From positions 1-30,167 of the IMG/VR virus record IMGVR_UViG_3300020390_000012: 30,167 nt of DNA; one strand, given 5' to 3'. The notes beneath the pieces were generated by a model. It did no database searches, was not told the origin of the DNA, and was given only the letters and a program-made list of their open reading frames with translations. Source of the stretch: a virus. The position numbers were made by a program, and so were the translations under genes. Of this stretch, positions 24,565 to 29,919 are shown piece by piece. The first letter of the stretch is position 1; the number at the start of each line of letters is the position of its first letter.

Positions 24565-24788
24565 TACTTCTTCAGTTTAAACATCAAGCCGTGCACATTT
24601 TGGTGATAAGAGATCTTCTTCTCCCGGCACAGCTGATTAATCGTTTCTTTCAATGTTTCAGTATCCAAGGATACCTGACTTGCGAGGTCCTTAAACAGGA
24701 GGCCGTTATGGCCACCGCTCGCTTCGTGCTTCTTCGTGATCGCCGAAAGCACAAAATATTTATCGGTTTCTTTTACTTCTACTGCCAT
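24564..24788 (-). CDS. Small winged-helix protein
   Basis: 74 residues: helix, helix ('LLFKDLASQVSLDTETLKET'), a recognition-like helix and a beta wing 'ISYHQNVHGLMFKL', the order of a minimal winged helix. It is the first gene after the structured RNA region and stands in front of the replication genes, so it may regulate them or assist replication. Confidence 0.6.
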   Translation of the reverse strand: MAVEVKETDKYFVLSAITKKHEASGGHNGLLFKDLASQVSLDTETLKETINQLCREKKISYHQNVHGLMFKLKK

Positions 24789-24819
24789 ACACTTTAGTCA
24801 ATAAAATCCCTTGTCGGCT

Positions 24820-24952
24820 CCCGATAGCTATCGGGATGCCAGCTTCGTTAAATTCAGGCAATAAAAAGCCTGTGCGCCTAAAGCGCATTTTTTAAAACCC
24901 GGACATTGAGTCCGTTATGTTAGGGCAGTTTTTGCCCAGGCCACCTTGTGGC
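24820..24952 (-). ncRNA. Array of six small hairpins
   Basis: In transcription order: GCCAC-AAG-GTGGC (24940-24952), GGGCA/TGCCC (24923-24937), CGGAC/GTCCG (24900-24914), TGCGC/GCGCA (24873-24887), CAGGC/GCCTG (24855-24872), CCCGATAG/CTATCGGG (24820-24835). The first five have 5-bp stems, three of them with 5-nt loops, spaced 0-12 nt apart; sequences differ but the form is kept. It follows the tRNA-like cluster and precedes the winged-helix gene. No T run marks any of them as a clear terminator. Confidence 0.6.
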
Positions 24953-24977
24953 TATTTTTTAAAGATTCCGACAGCGC

Positions 24978-24994
24978 TCAGGACTCGAACCTGA
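24978..24994 (-). ncRNA. Orphan T arm (tRNA-like element A)
   Basis: TCAGG-TTCGAGT-CCTGA is a perfect T arm with the standard loop, followed by GCGCTGT. No full 5' acceptor strand is found; the best candidate is ACAGC at the right foot of the hairpin at 25099-25117, giving 5 bp and an element of about 135 nt. It may be a broken or unrecognised member of the series. Confidence 0.45.
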
Positions 24995-25179
24995 AATGAT
25001 CTCCTCAGATTACGCTAGTTCCGGTGGGGTTCCTTTTCATTCCCCGGCCAAAGTCAGCAGCATAGATTAACTGTTTACGCGGCACAAACATCTTTTAAAG
25101 GCTGTTCTATGCAGCCTCTATCTATTCCCGTATTTCTTAAACCATAAAGGCCCCGGGATTCATCAATCATAAATTATTG

Positions 25180-25232
25180 TGATCTGGTAGGGATTCGAAC
25201 CCCGAAGCTCCTGCATGCATTCGCTCCAGATC
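25180..25232 (-). ncRNA. Minimal tRNA-like element B (53 nt)
   Basis: GATCTGG (from 25232) pairs over 7 bp with CCAGATC, discriminator A; T loop TTCGAAT in a stem of GGGG/CCCT. Between the acceptor and the T arm only about 22 nt remain, enough for one short AGC/GCT arm but not both a D and an anticodon arm. It cannot be a normal tRNA. Hairpins CACCG-AAAAG-CGGTG and CCTGTTT/AAACAGG lie directly upstream in the spacer. Confidence 0.55.
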
Positions 25233-25346
25233 GCCACCGCTTTTCGGTGAAGCACCTGTTTTTTCCTCGAAACAGGGAAACACCCGAGCAAATTTGAGTT
25301 TTGTTTTCAGTGCGTGTCTCTGCTCGGGAGAATATCCGCACATTCG

Positions 25347-25419
25347 CAACGCGACCAGGGCTCGAACCTGAAACCTTCGGTTTTGGAGACCGACGCTCTA
25401 CCAATTGAGCTATCACGCT
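25347..25419 (-). tRNA. tRNA-Trp (CCA anticodon)
   Basis: A canonical 73-nt cloverleaf: acceptor AGCGTGA with TCGCGTT (two G-T pairs, one at each level), D arm GCTC-AATTGGTA-GAGC, anticodon stem TCGGT/ACCGA with loop CTCCAAA (anticodon CCA), T arm TCAGG-TTCGAGC-CCTGG, discriminator G as tryptophan tRNAs require. The 3' CCA is not encoded. It is the only ordinary tRNA of the cluster. Confidence 0.93.
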
Positions 25420-25422
25420 AAG

Positions 25423-25445
25423 TTGCTAGTCTGTTCCTAGCAGTC
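25423..25445 (-). repeat. Leader hairpin, copy 1
   Basis: GACTGCTAGGAACAGACTAGCAA on the - strand folds as TGCTAG/CTAGCA; it ends a few nt before the tRNA-Trp. A near-identical copy precedes element D (25640-25661). Confidence 0.6.
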
Positions 25446-25528
25446 ACGAGTCTGCAACGCTTCGAGTGTCTATCGATCCGCACTGGTCTCCCACCTGTTG
25501 GTTATTCGATAATTAATTGCGGCTTACG

Positions 25529-25637
25529 TGATCAAGAGAGGAATCGAACCTCAAACCGTGGTCCCCGATCTATGAGCATAGTTCCCACGTCTTATTTTTG
25601 CACCTGACTCGGGTTAGCCGCCTTCGGCCACTTGATC
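25529..25637 (-). tRNA. tRNA-like element D (109 nt), candidate tRNA-Leu(CAG) with 33-nt insert
   Basis: Acceptor GATCAAG/CTTGATC is perfect, discriminator A, TG at 8-9, D arm GCC-GAAGGC-GGC, T arm GAGG-TTCGATT-CCTC. CCCGA (25609-25613) pairs with TCGGG (25564-25568) as a 5-bp anticodon stem around a 40-nt loop GTCAGG...A. Removing 33 nt after the sixth loop base leaves GTCAGGA, a valid loop with U33, anticodon CAG and G37. A73 and a long variable region also fit leucine. The junction is the 37/38 position used by archaeal and eukaryotic introns. No known splicing signal was confirmed. Confidence 0.5.
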
Positions 25638-25639
25638 AA

Positions 25640-25661
25640 TTGCTAGTCTTTCCTAGCAGTC
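25640..25661 (-). repeat. Leader hairpin, copy 2
   Basis: GACTGCTAGGAAAGACTAGCAA on the - strand, one base shorter than the copy before tRNA-Trp and otherwise the same. An alternative longer stem CAATTGCT/AGCAATTG with sequence further upstream competes with it. Confidence 0.6.
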
Positions 25662-25776
25662 CCAATTTTTTCCCTTGTTAAGCAATTGGTTTGCCTCAAA
25701 AACCTCAAGGGTTTTGGGGAGATGAACTCTAGCCGGCACGGATCTCCATTCTCGTGACTTCCCCGGCAAGTATTTG

Positions 25777-25920
25777 TGATCAAGACAGGACTCGAACCTG
25801 CACGAAAAGCCTTCCATAACGCGATTTTTATTTCCTGTCTTTACAGAGGATGCTTCCATTGCACCGTTTTTCGTAGCTTTTCTATCCGTAGTTAGCGTCT
25901 ACCAATTCCGCCACTTGATC
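25777..25920 (-). ncRNA. tRNA-like element E (144 nt), class-II-like ends, no clear anticodon
   Basis: Acceptor GATCAAG/CTTGATC is identical to that of element D, with TG, a textbook leucine-type D arm GCGGAATTGGTAGACGC, T arm GCAGG-TTCGAGT-CCTGT and A73. The centre is 95 nt. TAAC (25891-25894) can pair with GTTA (25817-25820), and GAAAAGC (25876-25882) with GCTTTTC (25804-25810), the two helices crossing. A 5-bp/7-nt hairpin GGTGC-AATGGAA-GCATC lies inside but lacks U33. Either an interrupted tRNA-Leu or a tRNA mimic. Confidence 0.5.
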
Positions 25921-25923
25921 ATT

Positions 25924-25993
25924 AAAAAAACCCGCTCTTAGCATTTACAACTAAAAAAATCTCAAATCATTTAACTTAACCTCGAGCGGGTTT
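25924..25993 (-). terminator. Terminator-like stem with 46-nt loop
   Basis: AAACCCGCTC and GAGCGGGTTT (10 bp) are separated by 46 nt and followed on the - strand by seven T, ending 3 nt before element E. It ends the upstream early operon or gates transcription of the RNA cluster. Confidence 0.6.
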
Positions 25994-26015
25994 AAAGCAC
26001 TCGCTTTAGGGTATT

Positions 26016-26285
26016 TTAATTGGCCACCACGGCGTTTACATTATTCTCAAACTGGATACGTATTCCCGCTCCAGATCGCGCAAGCTCAATGTCGCATTGC
26101 CACGCATCTGCAGTGCCCATCAAAGCATTAAGCTGATTGCTTCCTAGAGGTTGCTCGGTATTTACTTTGGCGCTGTGCATTATGCCGGTTTCATCAATGA
26201 TGGGTTTGATATTACACTCCTCGCCCAGGATCTCCTGGATCTGCTCATTGAATCTGCGCACTTGTACTTCTTTAATATTTTCCAT
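26016..26285 (-). CDS. 89-residue early protein, unknown
   Basis: An alpha/beta soluble protein; a helix (1-20), a beta hairpin and a hydrophobic C-terminal strand. It starts 10 nt after the 71-residue gene and is the last protein gene before the RNA cluster, ending 22 nt before the large terminator-like stem. Confidence 0.6.
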   Translation of the reverse strand: MENIKEVQVRRFNEQIQEILGEECNIKPIIDETGIMHSAKVNTEQPLGSNQLNALMGTADAWQCDIELARSGAGIRIQFENNVNAVVAN

Positions 26286-26295
26286 ATCGTTTGAT

Positions 26296-26511
26296 TTAAT
26301 CGCTGCCGTACATAATCTCGCTTACCAGCTGCTCCCGGTTATCAGGATGAAATATTGCCGGCATCGAGTCGTAGACAGACTTTTTGGTTTTGGTTTTGAC
26401 TTTGGGTTTTGGTGAATCCAGCTTACTCACTATTTGCAGAAAAGCCTGTTGCTCCTCAGGGGGAAGGGCCTTAAATAGCGGCAAGACTGTATGTGCGGTA
26501 AGCTGGCTCAC
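26296..26511 (-). CDS. 71-residue early protein, GTG start
   Basis: Starts with GTG at 26511; no ATG lies before residue 49. The first 30 residues form a hydrophobic helix pair ('VLPLFKALPPEEQQAFLQIV'), then a Lys/Pro linker and a short acidic tail. Six nt separate it from the gene upstream. Function unknown. Confidence 0.55.
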   Translation of the reverse strand: MSQLTAHTVLPLFKALPPEEQQAFLQIVSKLDSPKPKVKTKTKKSVYDSMPAIFHPDNREQLVSEIMYGSD

Positions 26512-26517
26512 TTTTAA

Positions 26518-26805
26518 TTATCTAATTGAAAAACGCAGTTGATTGAACCAGGAAAAGAACTTTGGCTTTTCCGGCACTACGGTTAAAATATGTTTACTGG
26601 TGATTTCGCCCGGGCGGTCAAAGACAATCGCTCTACCTGTTAAGTCCCAATGGCGTTGGGTATCTCTAAGCTGATCTACAAAGATTTGATCTACCGGTGC
26701 ATCCCGGTCTGTGAAATAAGCGATGATCGCTTTGTCTGTCACTTCAATCTGATTTTCAAATGAAGGGTGATTGATCAGGTAATTCATTAAGGTCATATCA
26801 TCCAT
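26518..26805 (-). CDS. 95-residue early protein, unknown
   Basis: The ATG at 26805 overlaps the stop of the upstream 59-residue gene as TGATG, which favours it over a GTG one codon earlier. Acidic N terminus, strand-rich middle ('KAIIAYFTDRD') and a basic aromatic end. No motif recognised. Confidence 0.6.
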   Translation of the reverse strand: MDDMTLMNYLINHPSFENQIEVTDKAIIAYFTDRDAPVDQIFVDQLRDTQRHWDLTGRAIVFDRPGEITSKHILTVVPEKPKFFSWFNQLRFSIR

Positions 26806-26984
26806 CACAGTCCTGTTTTAGGTAAGAAATTCCCTTTTGCTTCTACTTTCTCCAGTTCACTGGTGTAGATGAGGCGCATCGCTTGTTTTTCTTCCGGAGA
26901 AAAATTTGAAGTCTCAAGCGCTTCAAGATTGCGCTTCAGGTTCCGGCGATGGTTAACGCGAATTTTAGCTCGTTGCGATCTCAT
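26805..26984 (-). CDS. 59-residue basic early protein
   Basis: ATG 26984 to TGA 26805, beginning MRSQRAKIRVNHRRNLKRNL. The N terminus is strongly basic (nine Arg/Lys in 20), then an acidic helix. It begins 1 nt before the stop of the LuxR-type gene and is coupled to the next by a TGATG overlap, supporting a real gene. It may bind nucleic acid. Confidence 0.6.
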   Translation of the reverse strand: MRSQRAKIRVNHRRNLKRNLEALETSNFSPEEKQAMRLIYTSELEKVEAKGNFLPKTGL

Positions 26985-26985
26985 A

Positions 26986-27612
26986 TTATACGGCGTTACC
27001 TATTAATATGCGCTCTTCAAATGCTTTGACCATAAGTCCGATTTTGCTGAACACTCCAGCTTTTAGAAAGAGTGATTTTTTATGTTGATTCAACGTATTT
27101 CTCACAATGCCTAATTCAATGGCCACGATCTCATCTTTATCCTCCTGGCTAAAAGAATCGATCATCCTGATCTCTCGCGGTTTTAACGGGATCCCATTTA
27201 TGGTGATGTCCTTCGAGTCAAACTGCAGCGAAATGCAATCGCGCTCGTGCCGGTAATTCTCTGCCGGTTGCAATGCTCCATCTTTGATATCCGGCGCATT
27301 GTCAAGATCACCGTAGCAATAGTACGTATAGAGCATCACCTGTCTTGTGACAGATAGCTTCAGCTCTAGGCCACTCGAGTCTGTAATACACTCCAGAAGT
27401 CTGCGGGCAGAAGCATCACACATATACGCATTCAATAGCATCCTGTAATGCCGGGGTGAAAGGTCTTTAAATGCGTGGTCCTGCCCATTCTGCAGAAATC
27501 TAACTTCTTTAGTTTCTGGTATCCCATAAAACTCAATGTCTTCACTTCCCGGTACCAAACCTGCAATTAGGTGTTGCGCGGGTGTTTGAAATAATGTACT
27601 TTTACCATTCAT
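26986..27612 (-). CDS. LuxR-type HTH early regulator
   Basis: 208 residues. The last 65 resemble the GerE/LuxR HTH: LKPREIRMIDSFSQ (about 141-154), EIVAIELGIVRNTLNQHKKS (the HTH) and a basic helix ending near 200. The N-terminal 135 residues match no sensor domain I know. TAACGCTTAAA is 9 nt before the ATG. Located early in the operon, it is a good candidate for an activator of the middle or late genes. Confidence 0.6.
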   Translation of the reverse strand: MNGKSTLFQTPAQHLIAGLVPGSEDIEFYGIPETKEVRFLQNGQDHAFKDLSPRHYRMLLNAYMCDASARRLLECITDSSGLELKLSVTRQVMLYTYYCYGDLDNAPDIKDGALQPAENYRHERDCISLQFDSKDITINGIPLKPREIRMIDSFSQEDKDEIVAIELGIVRNTLNQHKKSLFLKAGVFSKIGLMVKAFEERILIGNAV

Positions 27613-27644
27613 GATATTTAATTTAAGCGTTACATATTATGACC

Positions 27645-27678
27645 AAAGCTCGCACTGCTATGCGGGCTTTATTTTTTT
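27645..27678 (+). terminator. Rightward terminator inside the leftward operon
   Basis: AAAGCTCGCA pairs with TGCGGGCTTT (one mismatch) and is followed on the + strand by ATTTTTTT. On the - strand the T run is missing. It would stop antisense transcription coming from the left; as a leftward terminator it would be weak. Confidence 0.55.
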
Positions 27679-27691
27679 ACTGTAAGTTGTG

Positions 27692-27820
27692 TCACAAGCC
27701 GTAAACGGCAATAAACACGGCTAAAAGAATAAAGCAAAACAGCAGCAGAATCTTACACACTGTCCAATTACGTCGATCTGCCGCCAATTGTTTTGCTATT
27801 TTTTTATCGAGGTTAGACAT
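27692..27820 (-). CDS. 42-residue single-pass membrane protein
   Basis: ATG 27820 to TGA 27692. Hydrophilic N terminus, then one transmembrane segment (about 23-41) reaching the C terminus. It overlaps the upstream regulator gene by 8 nt. Small membrane proteins at this early position could act in superinfection exclusion or as lysis timing proteins; neither is shown. Confidence 0.6.
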   Translation of the reverse strand: MSNLDKKIAKQLAADRRNWTVCKILLLFCFILLAVFIAVYGL

Positions 27821-28073
27821 TGGATAGAATTTCTTTTCTACGATCTTCCTGCTCTTGCATTTTCATTTTGTAATCAATTGCCGCATCAAAAATTGCTGTC
27901 TCGACCACATCGTGTCTATCTCTACCATTAAAAACTCTTGAAACAAAAGATTGGCTGTAAGGTTCTCCCTCGCGACTGTGAATCTTCTTTTCTACAAAAA
28001 ATTCACGAATCTTAGTAATGTGCTTGGCTCCGAATATTTTTTTGAGCTTTTTGCGTTCCTCATCTGTTATCAT
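27813..28073 (-). CDS. Cro-like early regulator
   Basis: 86 residues, basic; resembles a group of small flavobacterial phage regulators with 'EGEPYSQSFVSRVFNGRDRHDVVE' (about 35-58), where a helix-turn-helix-like element follows a Gly-Glu-Pro-Tyr turn. Divergent from the repressor gene with the operator region between. Likely a lytic switch protein. Confidence 0.65.
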   Translation of the reverse strand: MITDEERKKLKKIFGAKHITKIREFFVEKKIHSREGEPYSQSFVSRVFNGRDRHDVVETAIFDAAIDYKMKMQEQEDRRKEILSNV

Positions 28074-28146
28074 ACAAAGCTTCTATTGCCCAAGCACTAA
28101 CAGTTAGTTATATTTGTGCGTGGTTTTGTTCTTGTTTACTATGCAA

Positions 28147-28254
28147 ACATAACCGAATAAATGCGGATTTACAAAATATATGCGGATATATTTTGTAATT
28201 AATTTATAATTCTCTGATTTTGAGCATACTTGATCGATTAGAAAATATGCGGAT
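28147..28254. promoter_or_regulatory. Operator region of the lysis-lysogeny switch
   Basis: ATGCGGAT occurs three times: 28161-28168, 28180-28187 and 28247-28254 (inside the repressor gene). The middle copy is the centre of a perfect 26-bp dyad with 11-bp arms, ACAAAATATAT (28171-28181) and ATATATTTTGT (28186-28196). Such iterated sites between divergent regulators are operators for one or both. A TATAATT at 28205-28211 may be the -7 region of the repressor promoter. Confidence 0.65.
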
Positions 28255-28672
28255 TCATTACAAACTTTCCAAAGGAGAGTTTGAAAAGGTTATCGATAAA
28301 TCAAGTGGTTACATAAACGCCTTGCGAAAAAAGAATGGAATACCAGGTTCTGATGTTCTAATTAAAATATCTTCGGAATATCCAGAAATTAATACCGAGT
28401 GGCTTCTTCTTGGTCAAGGCTCAATGCTTAAATCTGAAATAGATCAGGTTTCCGAAAAATCAGAAGGTTACCCAAACGATAGTATTGCTTTGGTGCGTAG
28501 TGACATAAAAATGTTGAGCGATGCCCTCTACCAGCCGCTTAAAGACATCAATGATGGTGTTTTTAAAATGCTGCTCGATCAACAAAAAGTTTTACGATTT
28601 ATAGATAACATAGACTTAGACAGCTACAACCAGATTGGTTCTAGCTTGAGAGAGTTTTTAAAAGAGAAGTAG
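28220..28672 (+). CDS. CI-like phage repressor (short form)
   Basis: 150 residues from a TTG start; the ATG ten codons in (28247) would remove the first helix. Residues 4-60 form an HTH of the Bacteroidota repressor type: 'DRLENMRIHYKLSKGEFEKV...SGYINALRK', ending in a motif 'INTEWLLLGQGSMLK'. The C terminus is helical, and there is no S24 peptidase domain, so RecA-triggered cleavage is not expected. The possible promoter element leaves almost no leader, so translation may be leaderless. Confidence 0.75.
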   Translation: MSILDRLENMRIHYKLSKGEFEKVIDKSSGYINALRKKNGIPGSDVLIKISSEYPEINTEWLLLGQGSMLKSEIDQVSEKSEGYPNDSIALVRSDIKMLSDALYQPLKDINDGVFKMLLDQQKVLRFIDNIDLDSYNQIGSSLREFLKEK

Positions 28673-28703
28673 AGGCGTTAACCCACCACGCCTTTAAGGT
28701 GGG
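28673..28703 (+). terminator. Hairpin pair with mutually exclusive folds after the repressor
   Basis: AGGCGT (28673-28678) can pair with ACGCCT (28688-28693), or CCCACC (28682-28687) with GGTGGG (28698-28703); the two stems cannot form together. The second is followed by CATTATTTACATTTT, a weak T run. Confidence 0.5.
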
Positions 28704-28731
28704 CATTATTTACATTTTAAAATGTTATCAG

Positions 28732-29382
28732 ATGAATAAATTTTTACTTGTATTAGTATTTCTGCTAAGCTTCAATGCCTTCACTCAAACTAAGGCAGTT
28801 ACTACTGAGGGAGACACAATCATTATTAATGCCAATGGAACCTGGGAGAAATTAAGATCTTCAATACCCGATGCCGATATCTCAGATTTTCAAATTGAAT
28901 TTGAAACTAGTGTTGATGAATTCACAGGTAATAAAAAATTGATTACTGAGCCTTGGAGAACATTCGGAAAATCAGAAAAATCAAAATCTATTTCCGGATT
29001 TTATGTTAAAATGAAAGATATCTCAGGATTTCAAATAACATATTACGGGGACTTAGGATGTTTTAGTAAAAACTCCACTAAAATGTTAGTCAAACTGACA
29101 AGTGGTGATGTAATTGAAATGACATTTATAAGCGATGTTGATTGTAATTCATCTCATCATTCAGGCCTTTTTGTACCTGTTAATAAAGATGATCTTAATA
29201 ATCCAGATTATGAATCAATAATGTATGAAAACATCGCATTACTAAAAAAATATGACTGGGAAAGCATTAGAATTTATGGGTCGAAATATTATTCAGACTT
29301 AAAACCAAATTCTACAAGAAAGGTTGAATTTCCTGAGCAGTTTTTTAGACAAAATTTAATTGTAGCTGATCAAAATTTTTAA
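28732..29382 (+). CDS. Exported protein of unknown function, possible lysogenic conversion gene
   Basis: I use ATG 28732 (216 residues) because the GTG at 28699 lies inside a hairpin and would put 11 residues before a standard signal peptide. Residues 1-19 are a Sec signal peptide ('MNKFLLVLVFLLSFNAFTQ'). After it comes a 'TTEGDTIIINANGTWE' strand region found in many Bacteroidota envelope proteins, then a beta-rich domain. AT-rich, behind the repressor on the same strand: a typical place for genes expressed in the lysogen. Confidence 0.65.
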   Translation: MNKFLLVLVFLLSFNAFTQTKAVTTEGDTIIINANGTWEKLRSSIPDADISDFQIEFETSVDEFTGNKKLITEPWRTFGKSEKSKSISGFYVKMKDISGFQITYYGDLGCFSKNSTKMLVKLTSGDVIEMTFISDVDCNSSHHSGLFVPVNKDDLNNPDYESIMYENIALLKKYDWESIRIYGSKYYSDLKPNSTRKVEFPEQFFRQNLIVADQNF

Positions 29383-29385
29383 ATA

Positions 29386-29514
29386 TCAACTTCGCCATTT
29401 CCGTTCAAATTCGGATTCAATTTTCTTTTGTTCTTCTAATGTATAAGAATCTTTCACTTTTAAATATTCTAAAAATAAGCGCAAGCTGTCGCCCTGCTCT
29501 GGTTTTGAGCTCAT
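29386..29514 (-). CDS. 42-residue small protein
   Basis: ATG 29514 to TGA 29386, opening MSSKPEQGDSLRLFLEYLKV. One amphipathic helix with a basic end. It is convergent with the exported-protein gene (3 nt between stops). Composition is protein-like, but evidence is only the frame. Confidence 0.45.
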   Translation of the reverse strand: MSSKPEQGDSLRLFLEYLKVKDSYTLEEQKKIESEFERKWRS

Positions 29515-29591
29515 TAAGTTGGTTAGGGTTGGCAGGGGGTTTTGCTTCTAAAATATACTAGTAAAAATGATTAATCTAAAAACTAAATAAT

Positions 29592-29780
29592 ATGCAAAAA
29601 GTAATCGTCGTGAACTGCCTGGTTCAATTAACTAATGATGGTACAGGTAAAACCTATAGAGAGGACTTGCCATCAGAACTTAACACCCATCTTGAGGATG
29701 GTTGGGTGATACAAAAAAGTACGGTCGTAACGACACAAAGCAACTCTTATTTTAGTGTGGTTTTTGAACTTGCTAAATAA
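29592..29780 (+). CDS. DUF4177-like 62-residue protein
   Basis: Opening strand 'KVIVVNCLVQL', then 'LPSELNTHLEDGWVIQKSTV' and a final 'YFSVVFELAK' strand: the beta-alpha-beta-beta order of DUF4177-type proteins with the conserved Gly-Trp. Role unknown. Convergent with the next gene, overlapping by 8 nt. Confidence 0.6.
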   Translation: MQKVIVVNCLVQLTNDGTGKTYREDLPSELNTHLEDGWVIQKSTVVTTQSNSYFSVVFELAK

Positions 29781-29919
29781 GGAACTTTCCCTCAGTTAAA
29801 GTATAGGGCTGCGTAGCTGTTTTCTTTAGAATGGTTAGCCCGCAAAACTTAACTGTAGTACGCTTCGTGTATTTGTTATCTGCTTCAGAAATTTCAACAT
29901 CTTTTTTGATCAGTGGCAT
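29773..29919 (-). CDS. 48-residue small protein
   Basis: ATG 29919 to TAG 29773, beginning MPLIKKDVEISEADNKYTKR. Basic, with a 'TTVKFCGLTIL' strand. It ends within the 3' end of the convergent gene. Likely real from composition; function unknown. Confidence 0.5.
   Translation of the reverse strand: MPLIKKDVEISEADNKYTKRTTVKFCGLTILKKTATQPYTLTEGKFLI

Noticed and set aside
25174-25416. Open frame of 80 residues across the tRNA-Trp and element B
   Set aside because: It is translated tRNA sequence (the typical MIAQLVERR start is a tRNA 5' half); no independent support.
24978-25420. Possible tmRNA
   Set aside because: No tag-peptide frame, no GGGGNNN acceptor and no permuted or standard tmRNA domains; the T arms belong to separate short elements.
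25653-25859. Open frame of 68 residues starting inside element E
   Set aside because: It runs through a structured RNA and its spacer and shows no protein-like pattern or coupled neighbour.
25529-25920. Group I introns inside tRNA-Leu
   Set aside because: Inserts of 33 to about 75 nt are much too short, and the conserved P, Q, R and S core elements are not seen.
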